64,000 bases of DNA, from assembly GCA_036387135.1 (NCBI GenBank), contig DASVUH010000045.1:1-64000 (forward strand), given 5' to 3'. This document shows, one piece after another, positions 16,584 through 25,525 of this stretch. The position numbers and the translations under genes were made by a program. The notes under the pieces are model-generated. The model made no database searches, was not told the origin of the DNA, and was given only the letters and a program-made list of their open reading frames with translations. The stretch's first letter is position 1; the number at the start of each line of letters is the position of its first letter. Source of the DNA: JALZCH01 sp036387135 (lineage in GTDB: Bacteria > Acidobacteriota > Blastocatellia > Pyrinomonadales > Pyrinomonadaceae).

Positions 16584-16627
16584 AAAAAAGGTTAGCTGAT
16601 TGTAGAAATCAGCTAACCTTTTCTTTT
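16584..16627. terminator. Bidirectional rho-independent terminator
   Basis: A 16-bp stem (AAAAGGTTAGCTGATT against AATCAGCTAACCTTTT) with T-tracts at both ends separates the plus RiPP-like operon from the convergent glutamine synthetase gene. Confidence 0.9.
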
Positions 16628-16628
16628 G

Positions 16629-18047
16629 TTAAATGTCGAAATACATCGAGAATTCGAGCGGATGCGGGCGCATTCTGAGCGGCTGGATTTCTTTTTCTCG
16701 TTTGTAAGAAATCCAACGTTCGACGAGCTGCGGCGTGAAAACGTCGCCGCGCAGCAGGAATTCGTGGTCGTTTTCGAGCGCCTTCAAAGATTCGTCCAAT
16801 GAACCGGGCAGCGCCGGAACGTCTTTTAATTCTTCGGGCGAAAGATCGTAAATGTCTTTGTCGAGCGGTTCGCCCGGATCAATGCGATTTTGAATTCCGT
16901 CCAGACCAGCCATCAACAATGCCGCAAACGTGATGTACGGATTGCAGGACGGATCGGGTGGACGAAATTCGAGCCGTTTGGCTTTCGGCGATTGCGAAAA
17001 CATCGGGATTCTTACGGCTGCCGAACGATTGCGCGCCGAATAAGCGAGATTGACCGGAGCTTCAAAACCCGGAACGAGCCGTTTATAGCTATTCGTTGTC
17101 GGTGCGGCAAAAGCGACGAGCGCCGGAGCGTGTTTTAACAATCCGCCGATGTAAAATTTCGCCGTTTCGGAAAGTCCGGCATATTGGTCTCCGGCGAAAA
17201 GCGGTTTTTCGTCGCGCCAGAGCGATTGGTGAACGTGCATTCCCGAACCGTTGTCGCCGTAAAGCGGTTTCGGCATAAACGTCGCGGATTTGCCGTGAGC
17301 GTGAGCCGTGTTGCGGACGATGTATTTAAAAAGCATTAGATTGTCCGCCGTGCGAAGCATCGTGTCGAAGCGAAAATCAATTTCGCATTGCATCGGCGCG
17401 ACTTCGTGGTGCAAACATTCGACCGTGATTCCGACTTCGCCCAACAGAAGCGAAATTTCCGCACGCAAATCTATCAAACTATCAAGCGGCGAAACCGGGA
17501 CGTAGCCTTCTTTCGGACGGATGTGATAGCCCTGATTGATGGCGTATTCGTCTTTGCGCCCGCTGTTCCAGTGCGCTTCTTCGCCTTCGAGCGTGTAACC
17601 GGCGGAATTCTGGTTGTTGTGGAATTGAACGTTGTCGAAAACGAAAAACTCGGCTTCGGGTCCGAAAAACGCGGTGTCGGCAATGCCCGTAAATTTCAGA
17701 TAGCTTTCGGCGCGCCGAGCAATGGCGCGCGGGTCGAGCCAGTAGCCTTCTTTGGTAATCGGGTCAACGACGTTGGCGATTAAACAAAGCGTGGTTTCCT
17801 GCGAAAACGGGTCAATCCAAAAGCGTTTGTTGTCCGGCACGAGCAGCATATCCGATTCGTTGATCGCAGCCCAGCCGCGAAGGCTCGAAGCGTCGAAACC
17901 GAAACCGTCTTCAAACGAATCTTCCGAAAGCATTTCAATCGGGAATGTTAAATGATGCCAAGCGCCGGGCAAATCCGTGAACCGGACGGACACGAATTTT
18001 GCTCCGTGTTCGGCGGCGTAATCAATAATTCCTCTAGCGTTATTCAT
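16629..18047 (-). CDS. glnA: Glutamine synthetase type I
   Basis: A 472-residue GlnA, which makes glutamine from glutamate, ammonia and ATP in the cytoplasm. Signature blocks are FVSVRFTDLPGAWHHLTFPI, then DGFGFDASSLRGW (beta-grasp), then GPEAEFFVFDNV, then GNGSGMHVHQSLW-like (YGDNGSGMHVHQSLW), then VPGFEAPVNLAYSARNRSAA, then KRLEFRPPDPSCNPY. Tyr in DIYDLSPEE is the adenylylation-site position, so regulation by GlnE is possible. I moved the start to ATG 18047 (AGGAGA six bases upstream); the longer frame adds 36 unlikely residues. A single gene, with no ntr operon beside it. Confidence 0.97.
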   Translation of the reverse strand: MNNARGIIDYAAEHGAKFVSVRFTDLPGAWHHLTFPIEMLSEDSFEDGFGFDASSLRGWAAINESDMLLVPDNKRFWIDPFSQETTLCLIANVVDPITKEGYWLDPRAIARRAESYLKFTGIADTAFFGPEAEFFVFDNVQFHNNQNSAGYTLEGEEAHWNSGRKDEYAINQGYHIRPKEGYVPVSPLDSLIDLRAEISLLLGEVGITVECLHHEVAPMQCEIDFRFDTMLRTADNLMLFKYIVRNTAHAHGKSATFMPKPLYGDNGSGMHVHQSLWRDEKPLFAGDQYAGLSETAKFYIGGLLKHAPALVAFAAPTTNSYKRLVPGFEAPVNLAYSARNRSAAVRIPMFSQSPKAKRLEFRPPDPSCNPYITFAALLMAGLDGIQNRIDPGEPLDKDIYDLSPEELKDVPALPGSLDESLKALENDHEFLLRGDVFTPQLVERWISYKREKEIQPLRMRPHPLEFSMYFDI

Positions 18048-18133
18048 TAAAAATCTCCTGTAAAAGGCTGATGTTATTTTGATGTTAAACGATTTTCCTC
18101 CGGGTGGGAAAACGCGAGTTTGTAAAAAATTAT

Positions 18134-18190
18134 AAAGGCGCAGTCGGTTTCGCACCCTTTCAGATGCGGATTAAACCAACTGCGCCTTTT
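18134..18190 (-). terminator. Terminator hairpin after the 708-residue protein gene
   Basis: AAAGGCGCAGT and ACTGCGCCTTT pair across a loop of about 30 bases with further GGTTT/AAACC pairing. On the minus strand it is followed by an A/T-rich run, consistent with ending the gene whose stop is at 18264. Confidence 0.65.
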
Positions 18191-18263
18191 ACTGTCAAGC
18201 GCGCAGGCTATTTCTAATTTTCAGCTTTTATTGGAACTTTGGAAAATTCGGCGAAATTTAAAA

Positions 18264-20387
18264 TTACTTTGCCGTAATTTCTCGTCCCGTTGCGTTGCCG
18301 ATAATTTCGCCTTTTGAATTGAAAAGCAAAACCGTTTTGTAATGATATTGAGTTCCTTGTCCGAGAAGCGATTGCAGAACCGTGCGCTTATTCTCGATTA
18401 ATTCGTTTTGCCACGTATCATTAACAACGCCGATCAGCGTATTGTTGCTGATTCGCGCAACTAAGAGCTGTTCGCCGCCGCGCAAAGATTTAACGTTAAC
18501 GTCCATAACACCGGAAGTTTCAACCTTTTGTGTCTCGGCTGATTCGCCGGCAGACGGATAGAAGTGATAGACGATGCCAATATGCACAATCAGGATTGTG
18601 AGCGCGACCAAACCGCGATTTACCTGTAGTGATTCGCGGTGTTTGGTTTCAAGCGTTTTCGGCTTTGCAATCGTTTCCTTGAAATTTTGATTTTTATTCG
18701 CTTTTTCCGCGCCTGAATCATTTTGTTTGTTCGTCTTATTTTGAGCATCGGTAATCTCTGTAAAAGCGGTAATAAGCCTTAAACGCGCTTTGAACAGATT
18801 GTTGAGGGCGGTTAAGAGAGTTGTCGCTCGCTCTTGACGATTTTCTCCGGTCAAGCTGCTTCCGGTTTCTCTCAAATCATTAATTACCGTTTGTATTTCG
18901 TTTTTCAGCGATTTAATTTCTTCTGCGGCGGGCGCAGACTGCGAATTATTCTGAAGTCTTCGCTGATAATCTTCGGCGACAAAAATCAAACGCAGCGCGC
19001 GGCGTTTTAAATCGGTTTCGCTCTGCGTTGTTCCCTCAAAGTCATTTAAATAAATCGAAAAATCGAAAGAGGCGACTTCGGGCGAAGGTGACGAATTTAA
19101 ATATTCGCGCAGCGCATTTGCCGACGGTTCACGTTTGCTTATTTCGCTCAGAACCCGTAAAAAATTAGCGTTTCCGGTTCCCCGTAATTCGCTCTTTTCG
19201 CACAAAGTCTCCGAACTCCGATTATCGTCGCATGAAACGTTTTCCGCTTCCGGCAGTTCGGCGGATTTCTCGCTCTCATCAGCTTCAAATTCGGTTTGCT
19301 CGCCGGTATTTTGAAATAGAAAATCCGGTTTTGCTTCGTCGGCAATATCGGTCGGTTCCGTGTTTTTAAATTCGGATTCGGGCGGATCAATGTTTTCCGG
19401 TAAATTTTGAGTTGCTGAAATTGTTTCTGACAGAGCGGCGGATTCAAAATCTTCATCTTCAGCCGGAAATTGGTAATCGGGATTGATTTGCTTGAGCAAA
19501 TTGACCGAATGAGCAGGGTTTTCTTCCAAAACCAGATTTAAAACATCAATGCCGCCGTGCTGTGATTCGAGAGAATTGCGAAAGCTCTCATTTTCTTCCG
19601 AGACGAGCTGTGAAAATTTGTTGCCGACCGCAACGCTGCATTTAATCGAAGCCGCCGTGACTTCGGGCGCAAAGAACGTTTCGCCCAGATATTGCTTGTG
19701 TCGCCGCGCGCGATTAAAGAAATTGCTTTTTAATAAATCTTCGAGCCGGTTATAACCGCCGACTTCGGCGCGCAGCGCATCAAAAACGGCAATTGCTTCT
19801 TCGCGCAGACGCAGCGTCTTTTTGTCCGCCCAGTCAATCTCGACTCCCGTCCAAAGGACGTTGTATCGCTGCAAACGCTCGATTAATTCATCTCCGCCGA
19901 GGCGAACATAACGCGGTTCGCCGGGCAATTTGGCGGAAAACAATTGAGTGACGACAAAATCGTATTTGCTTCTGACTTCAAACGAAGGCATCAGGCTGCG
20001 GTAAAAACAGCCCAGCGCCGCCAGCATTTGAGCGGTTACGGACGAAGCGTTTTCATCGTAAAATCGGCGCAAATGAAACGTTTTCACCGCTTCGTCGCGG
20101 CGCGCGAGCGTTAATCGCCAAAAATGCAGCTCCTGCAAAACCCGAAACTCCAGTTGCAGAGATTCTCCGGTTTCTTCCGTTTGCCCGGCTTTATATTCGC
20201 TGAGCAAAGCGCTGATTTTTTTCACATCATAGCTTTTGTGAGGAATTTTTAACTGGACGCGCTCGATGTTCGTTAATACCTGTTCAGCTACTTGCAGAGC
20301 GTAAGCATCGGTAAAAACCCTGTTCGTTTGATGTGTAGAATCATCTTTGGCTTCCTGTTCGATTGTTTCGTTAATTTGATTTTCCAT
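18264..20387 (-). CDS. Large hypothetical protein with one C-terminal membrane segment (708 aa)
   Basis: Starts MENQINETIEQEAKDDSTHQ (ATG 20387, chosen over the in-frame 20468). The N-terminal 270 residues are helical and globular, with a FHLRRFYDE-like charged surface. The middle (about 300-420) is very acidic and low-complexity. A coiled stretch follows, then a transmembrane helix (LVALTILIVHIGIVYHFY), then an outer beta-rich tail (TQKVETSGVMDVNVKSLRGG). I recognise no family. It follows a pseudopilin gene on the same strand with an 89-base gap. A role in secretion or surface assembly is a guess. Confidence 0.6.
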   Translation of the reverse strand: MENQINETIEQEAKDDSTHQTNRVFTDAYALQVAEQVLTNIERVQLKIPHKSYDVKKISALLSEYKAGQTEETGESLQLEFRVLQELHFWRLTLARRDEAVKTFHLRRFYDENASSVTAQMLAALGCFYRSLMPSFEVRSKYDFVVTQLFSAKLPGEPRYVRLGGDELIERLQRYNVLWTGVEIDWADKKTLRLREEAIAVFDALRAEVGGYNRLEDLLKSNFFNRARRHKQYLGETFFAPEVTAASIKCSVAVGNKFSQLVSEENESFRNSLESQHGGIDVLNLVLEENPAHSVNLLKQINPDYQFPAEDEDFESAALSETISATQNLPENIDPPESEFKNTEPTDIADEAKPDFLFQNTGEQTEFEADESEKSAELPEAENVSCDDNRSSETLCEKSELRGTGNANFLRVLSEISKREPSANALREYLNSSPSPEVASFDFSIYLNDFEGTTQSETDLKRRALRLIFVAEDYQRRLQNNSQSAPAAEEIKSLKNEIQTVINDLRETGSSLTGENRQERATTLLTALNNLFKARLRLITAFTEITDAQNKTNKQNDSGAEKANKNQNFKETIAKPKTLETKHRESLQVNRGLVALTILIVHIGIVYHFYPSAGESAETQKVETSGVMDVNVKSLRGGEQLLVARISNNTLIGVVNDTWQNELIENKRTVLQSLLGQGTQYHYKTVLLFNSKGEIIGNATGREITAK

Positions 20388-20476
20388 TTCTATTTGACCG
20401 CTGCGCTTAACGTTTCGAGCGACTCCGGTAATGCCTGAAGTTTCGGAACGGTTAAAGCAAAAAACCATTCTGAAAT

Positions 20477-20932
20477 TTATTCGCCGAGATTTCCCTCAAC
20501 CGGCAAAACCTTTGTGATCGTGCCGCTGTGATCCAACGTAAAAACATAAGGAACAGAATTGTCGCGTATTCTGGTGGCGGTGATGAGATATTCGGTTGCC
20601 AGATTTTTCGGGTCTGTGGCGGTCGGCGTTCCGGTGGAAGTCGTCAAATCGAATTTGAAAGGACCGCGAATTAAAGTTAAATCGCCCTGAACCGTTCCCA
20701 GATTTCCGTGTAAATCGTTCAATTCGTCGAGGCGCGCAAAACGCTGACGCTGAGTGAAATAAATGACTTCATTCTGACGAATCAAGCTAAGTGAGGCAAT
20801 CGCCGAAGTGTTTTCGGCGGAAATTTTGGCTTTCATATAATAATTTACAGAGATTGCCGTGATAATGCCGAGACAAGTAAGGACGAGCAGCATCTCGATA
20901 ATTGAGAATCCGGCTTCATTTTTCTTTTTCAT
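20477..20932 (-). CDS. Type IV pilin-like (pseudopilin) protein
   Basis: A 151-residue prepilin with a short basic leader MKKKNEAG and the class III cleavage/methylation motif G-FSIIEM. The hydrophobic helix is FSIIEMLLVLTCLGIITAIS. The mature part has an N-terminal N-methyl-Phe helix and a small beta-rich head without the paired cysteines of major pilins. This fits a GspH/PilE-like minor pilin for type II secretion or type IV pili. The rest of the machinery is not in the window. Confidence 0.88.
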   Translation of the reverse strand: MKKKNEAGFSIIEMLLVLTCLGIITAISVNYYMKAKISAENTSAIASLSLIRQNEVIYFTQRQRFARLDELNDLHGNLGTVQGDLTLIRGPFKFDLTTSTGTPTATDPKNLATEYLITATRIRDNSVPYVFTLDHSGTITKVLPVEGNLGE

Positions 20933-21310
20933 TGAGGTTCAATCTCCTTTTGAAATCCGGGTATTCGGATCGAATCTGACAATTTACGGCAGCGAAAGTG
21001 ACAAGTTATGGCAGGGCTTGAGGTTAATCTTAATGCTTCGAGTGATTTTTCAAACTTAAAGTTTTCAATGATTATGCAGCTTGTGTAAAGATTTCGGCGC
21101 TTTTCATAAATTGTCGGACGAACTGCCGCCTTTTTCCAGCAACGTCCGTGCCATCACGCTTTTAAATCGTGCATAAAAAAAAAGTTGTTGTTTGAAGCGG
21201 CTTTTTTTGCTAAATTTTGATGCAGAGATTCAAACGAATAAAATTTTATAAATCTCTCTGAGAGAGACGATTTTGCCCGAAAACGCAGAACCGAGGAGAA
21301 TGGCGAAACA
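20933..21310. other. 378-base intergenic region between divergent genes
   Basis: It separates the pseudopilin (minus) from speA (plus) and should hold both promoters. I see no gene, riboswitch or strong palindrome. A GAGGAG at 21293-21298 lies before the TTG start of speA. Confidence 0.4.
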
Positions 21311-23239
21311 TTGACAGCAGCGATTGAGCAGACCATAGAGACTTACGGCATTGAGAATTGGGGCGCGGGTTATTTCGGTGTAAATCGAAAAGGAAATTTA
21401 ATCGTGCGCCCGTTTGAAAACGACAGCCGTCAAGCCGACGTTAAAGAAATCATTGACGATCTCCGGCGACGCGGCATCAACACGCCCGTTCTCCTCCGCT
21501 TTCCGCAACTCATCGTCGGACAAATCCGCAAACTGCAAAAAGCATTTCGCAGCGCCATCCGCGAGTTTGAATACAACGGCGCGCATCAATGCGTTTATCC
21601 GATGAAAGTCAATCAAAACCGCGCCGTCGTCGAAGAATATCTGCGCGAAGGCTCGCGCTACGATTTCGGACTCGAAGCCGGTTCAAAAGCCGAGCTTTAC
21701 GGCGCTCTGGCAATGGAACAGTCGCCCGGCAGCCTGCTCGTGCTAAACGGTTTCAAAGACGAGGAATTTATCCGTCTCGCCTTTGCCGGAGCGAACGCGG
21801 GAAAAAAAGTAGTCATCGTCATCGAAAAGCTTTCCGAGCTTGACCATATTTTAAAAGTCGCCGACGAACTGCTCGAAGAAGGCAGCGACGACCGTCTGCC
21901 GATGGTCGGCGTCCGCGTCAAGCTCTACTCGAAAGGTTCGGGCAAATGGGAAACTTCGGGCGGCGAAGCGGCGAAATTCGGTTTGACGACGACCGAAATT
22001 CTCGAAGTCATTTACCGGCTTCAGGAAGCCGGACGCATTGATTTGCTGCGGCTGCTGCATTTTCACATCGGCTCGCAATTGACCGACATCAAGCGCATCA
22101 AAAACGCGATGAAAGAAGCCGCGCGCGTTTACGCCAAGATTATTCAGATGAACGTGCCGATTGACTATTTGGACGTTGGCGGCGGAATGGCGGTTGATTA
22201 CGACGGCTCGAAAACCGCTTTTGAATCTTCGGCAAATTACAACTCGCAGGAATTTGCCAACGACGTAGTTTACGTGATCAAAACCGTCTGCGACGACGAA
22301 AACGTGCCGCACCCGACCATCGTGCAGGAATGCGGGCGGTATATGTCTGCGTATCACGCTATCTTAGTGACAAACGTGCAGGACGAAATCGAAACCATCG
22401 TTGAAGACATTACGCCGATGGAAATTGAAGCGGACGATCCGCAACCGGTTCGAGAATTGCACGATTTGCGCGAAACCATCAGCGTCAAAAATCACCGCGA
22501 GTATTATCACGACGCGCTCGAACAGCGCGAACAGCTTTTCACGATGTTCAATCTGGGCTTAATCTCGCTCGAAGACCGCGCCAAAGGCGAGGTTTTGTTC
22601 TGGGATGTTTGCGAAAAAGCTGATAAATTCGCGCAGCAGAAAAAATACGTTTCGGAAGAGTTCGATGATTTGCGGCTGCTTTTATGCGCCAAATATCTGA
22701 CCAATTTTTCGGTTTTTCGCTCGATGCCCGACAATTGGGCGCTCGAACAGCTTTTTCCGATTGTTCCGATTCACAAATTAAATAAAATTCCGACCGAATA
22801 TACGACGCTTTGCGACATCACTTGCGATTCGGACGGCGTGGTCGAAAAGTTTGTTGATTTGCACGACGTGAAAAGAGTTTTGGCGCTGCATCCGCTTGTC
22901 AAAGACGAGCAGTATTATATCGCCGTTTTGCTCGTAGGGGCGTATCAGGAAGTGATGGGCAACAATCACAACCTGTTCGGCGTGCCGCACGAAGCGCAGG
23001 TTTTTATTGACGACGACGGTTATTTAATCAAAAAAGTAATTCCCGGCTCGACGCTCGGAGAATCTTTGAGCCGCGCGCGCTACGACAAATCGCTGCTCCA
23101 CGAAGGTTTTCGACGCATTGTCGCCGCGCAGGTCAAACGCAGCGAGCTAACGGAAGAAGAAGCGACGAATTTAATCGAATTTTACGAATCGAAAATTGAT
23201 TCGTACACATACCTTTCGCCCAACGGCACAAAGCCTTGA
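21311..23239 (+). CDS. speA: Biosynthetic arginine decarboxylase (PLP, SpeA family)
   Basis: A 642-residue alanine-racemase-fold PLP decarboxylase that turns arginine into agmatine. The PLP lysine lies in YPMKVNQN (K99). Other blocks are SRYDFGLEAGSKAELYGALA, then GVRVKLYSKGSGKWETSGG (active-site region), then HFHIGSQLTDI, then the glycine-rich YLDVGGGMAVDYDGS (phosphate loop), then VQECGRYMSAYHA, then ITCDSDG near the C-terminus. Starts with TTG at 21311, 12 bases after GAGGAG. It is first of three polyamine genes; the DHS-like gene and agmatinase follow, separated by short tandem-repeat hairpins. Confidence 0.96.
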   Translation: MTAAIEQTIETYGIENWGAGYFGVNRKGNLIVRPFENDSRQADVKEIIDDLRRRGINTPVLLRFPQLIVGQIRKLQKAFRSAIREFEYNGAHQCVYPMKVNQNRAVVEEYLREGSRYDFGLEAGSKAELYGALAMEQSPGSLLVLNGFKDEEFIRLAFAGANAGKKVVIVIEKLSELDHILKVADELLEEGSDDRLPMVGVRVKLYSKGSGKWETSGGEAAKFGLTTTEILEVIYRLQEAGRIDLLRLLHFHIGSQLTDIKRIKNAMKEAARVYAKIIQMNVPIDYLDVGGGMAVDYDGSKTAFESSANYNSQEFANDVVYVIKTVCDDENVPHPTIVQECGRYMSAYHAILVTNVQDEIETIVEDITPMEIEADDPQPVRELHDLRETISVKNHREYYHDALEQREQLFTMFNLGLISLEDRAKGEVLFWDVCEKADKFAQQKKYVSEEFDDLRLLLCAKYLTNFSVFRSMPDNWALEQLFPIVPIHKLNKIPTEYTTLCDITCDSDGVVEKFVDLHDVKRVLALHPLVKDEQYYIAVLLVGAYQEVMGNNHNLFGVPHEAQVFIDDDGYLIKKVIPGSTLGESLSRARYDKSLLHEGFRRIVAAQVKRSELTEEEATNLIEFYESKIDSYTYLSPNGTKP

Positions 23240-23246
23240 GGCTTTG

Positions 23247-23330
23247 AAATTACGAATTTCAAATTACGAATTACGAATTAAAAACAAATTCCGACATTCG
23301 TAATTCGTAATTCGTAATTCGTAATTAAAT
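23247..23330. repeat. Tandem-repeat hairpin (unit AATTACG) between speA and the DHS-like gene
   Basis: Runs of ATTACGAATTACGAATT face ATTCGTAATTCGTAATTCG across a short loop, giving a long AT-rich stem made of 7-base repeats. The same design with other units occurs at many intergenic sites in this window. It may act as a terminator or RNA-processing site. Confidence 0.8.
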
Positions 23331-23332
23331 AT

Positions 23333-24397
23333 ATGACGGCACAACGCAAAAGCAAGTCTTCAAAATTTTTAACCGCGCCGACGCGCCCTGTTTCGGTTGA
23401 CCGCGACCGCTCAATCACCGGTTTGCTTGAAAAAATGGAAGGCGCCGGATTCGGCGCGCGGCAATTGGCGGAAGCGCATCGCATCTGGCTCGACGCGCTC
23501 GGCGATAACACGACGATTTACATCGCCGCGACGGGAAATCTGATTCCCGCCGGAATGCGCCGCCTGCTGGCTTACGTTATCAAAAACCGCTTCGTTGACG
23601 TTTTGGTTGTGTCCGGCGAAATGCTCTTTCACGATTTGCACGAAACTCTCGGAAGAAATCACTACCAAGCGCACGCGGCGATGGACGACGAAGAGCTTGA
23701 CACGGCAAACATCGTGCGAATGGGCGACACTTTGGGAAACTCCGATGAATACCGCGAAGCCGACGAATGGATTGGCGGGTTTGCCAATCAACTCGACCCG
23801 AGCCGCCCTTATTCGGTCAGGGAATTTTTGCATTTTCTGGGAAAAGAACTGGCGGAAATCGCCACCGAAGACGGATTGATAACTTCCGCCTACAAAGCGC
23901 GGATTCCCATTTTTTGCCCGGATTTGGGCAACAGCGAAATCTGCGTCGGAATCGCGCAAGGGCGTTTTGAAAAGAAAAACACCGTGCTTTTCGACCTCGC
24001 TCAAGATTCGCTCGAAATGATGCAAATCGCGCAGAAAAGCCGTTCGACTTGTCTGATTTCGCTCGGCGGCGTTGACGGACACAGCTACATTAAATTGAGC
24101 GACACATCCTTGAATATCATTCGCGCGCAGCCGCGCGGTCACAAATACGCCGTCACAATTTGCTCCGAACCGCCCTGCGTAGTCAGCCCTCGCCCGCACG
24201 GTTCGCTCAGCGAAATGACGCAGTTTTTCGGCAAAACAATGAAAAACGCTTTGACCGCTTACGTCCAGTGCGACGCGACGATTGCCTTGCCGATTATCGT
24301 CACTTCCCTTTCGCAAACCGCCGCCAAATATATGAAAGGACGCAAGCGCCCGACCTTCACCTTTGTCGGACGCGAGCTGCTAATCGAAGTCTCCTAA
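23333..24397 (+). CDS. Deoxyhypusine synthase-like protein
   Basis: A 354-residue member of the deoxyhypusine synthase (DHS) superfamily, which transfers the aminobutyl group of spermidine. Family blocks are ATGNLIPAGMRRLLAYVIKN, then the NAD-binding VLVVSGEMLFHDLHETLG, then LISLGGVDGHSYI, and a GSLSEMTQFFGKTMKNAL segment. I align FGKT with WGKI, so the catalytic Lys may be kept. Bacteria lack eIF5A, so such proteins probably act on free polyamines (homospermidine or similar), consistent with its place between speA and speB. No spermidine synthase is in the window. Exact product is inference. Confidence 0.88.
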   Translation: MTAQRKSKSSKFLTAPTRPVSVDRDRSITGLLEKMEGAGFGARQLAEAHRIWLDALGDNTTIYIAATGNLIPAGMRRLLAYVIKNRFVDVLVVSGEMLFHDLHETLGRNHYQAHAAMDDEELDTANIVRMGDTLGNSDEYREADEWIGGFANQLDPSRPYSVREFLHFLGKELAEIATEDGLITSAYKARIPIFCPDLGNSEICVGIAQGRFEKKNTVLFDLAQDSLEMMQIAQKSRSTCLISLGGVDGHSYIKLSDTSLNIIRAQPRGHKYAVTICSEPPCVVSPRPHGSLSEMTQFFGKTMKNALTAYVQCDATIALPIIVTSLSQTAAKYMKGRKRPTFTFVGRELLIEVS

Positions 24398-24464
24398 CAG
24401 TTATCAGTTATCAGTTATCAGTTAACAGCAGAATTGATAACTGATAACTGATAACTGATAACTG
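24398..24464. repeat. Tandem-repeat hairpin (unit CAGTTAT) before speB
   Basis: Four units of CAGTTAT face four units of ATAACTG across about ten bases. The start codon of the agmatinase follows immediately (24467), so the hairpin would sit in the 5' leader and may affect its translation. Confidence 0.8.
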
Positions 24465-24466
24465 TA

Positions 24467-25375
24467 ATGTCTGAGTCAGCAAATCTTCCAATGAATTTCG
24501 GTGGAATTGGCGAGCCGGAGTTTTCCGATTTCGAGCGAGCCGGAGTTTTGGTTTTACCCATCGCTTACGAAGGCACGGTTTCTTACGGCACCGGCACCGG
24601 AAAAGGCGCGGCGGCGATTATCGAAGCCTCGCGCAATATGGAATTGTACGACGAGGAAACCGATGCCGAAGTCTATAAAATCGGCATTCACACGCTCGCC
24701 GAGCTTACCGCCGAAGACGAACCGGCGGCGATGATGACGAAAATTTATGATCGGGCGAAAGAGCTTTTGGCGTCGGAAAAATTTCTCGTTTCTCTCGGCG
24801 GCGAGCATTCCGTCAGCGCGCCTTTGATACGCGCGCACGCCGAGCATTTTCACAACATTTCAATTTTACAGATTGACGCGCACGCAGATTTGCGCGATTC
24901 ATACGACGGCACGCCGTATTCGCACGCTTCGATTATGGCGCGGGCGGTCAAAGACTTGAGAATTCCGGCGGTTCAAGTCGGCATTCGCTCGATTTCCGCC
25001 GACGAAGCGCGCTCGCTCGATGATTTGCCGCACACCAGGATTTATTGGGCAAAAGATGTTGTCGGGCGAATTGATTGGATTGACGAAGCCGTTTCGCATC
25101 TCACTGACAACGTTTATTTAACGATTGATATTGACGGCTTAGATCCCAGTCTTGTGCCGACTACCGGAACGCCGGAACCCGGCGGATTAGGCTGGTATGA
25201 AGTTTTGACTTTGATTCGGCGGCTGGCGAAAAAACGCCGCGTCGTCGGAATGGATTTGGTCGAATTTTCCAAAATGGATAATTCAGACGCAGGAGCTTTT
25301 CTTTGCTCAAAGCTCGTTTACAAATCGCTCGGCTACATTTTTCGCGGCGAAACTCCGCGTGTGCGCGGTAAATAG
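24467..25375 (+). CDS. speB: Agmatinase (arginase family)
   Basis: A 302-residue ureohydrolase that cuts agmatine to putrescine and urea with two manganese ions. All metal-ligand motifs are present: SLGGEHSVSAPL, DAHADLRDSYDGTPYSHAS, and DIDGLDPSLVPTTGTPEPGG. The family end VVGMDLVEFSKMDNS is also there. The agmatinase (not arginase) reading rests on the neighbouring speA, so the pathway is arginine to agmatine to putrescine. Start right after the tandem hairpin. Confidence 0.95.
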   Translation: MSESANLPMNFGGIGEPEFSDFERAGVLVLPIAYEGTVSYGTGTGKGAAAIIEASRNMELYDEETDAEVYKIGIHTLAELTAEDEPAAMMTKIYDRAKELLASEKFLVSLGGEHSVSAPLIRAHAEHFHNISILQIDAHADLRDSYDGTPYSHASIMARAVKDLRIPAVQVGIRSISADEARSLDDLPHTRIYWAKDVVGRIDWIDEAVSHLTDNVYLTIDIDGLDPSLVPTTGTPEPGGLGWYEVLTLIRRLAKKRRVVGMDLVEFSKMDNSDAGAFLCSKLVYKSLGYIFRGETPRVRGK

Positions 25376-25392
25376 AATTTAAAAAACCAATC

Positions 25393-25437
25393 CCGGAAAA
25401 GCGCTGTCTGCGCGGCGGCGCTTTTTCTTTTTTCCGG
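25393..25437 (+). terminator. Rho-independent terminator after speB
   Basis: AAAAGCGC and GCGCTTTTT stem, with outer CCGGAAAA/TTTTTCCGG pairing and a T-run. It ends the polyamine genes. Confidence 0.75.
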
Positions 25438-25525
25438 TATTGATTTTCGTCGTGCAACTACTTAAATTTAAAATCGTATTAGAAGAGAGCTAAACTAAGG
25501 TTTAAAGGATTATTAAGGATTATTT

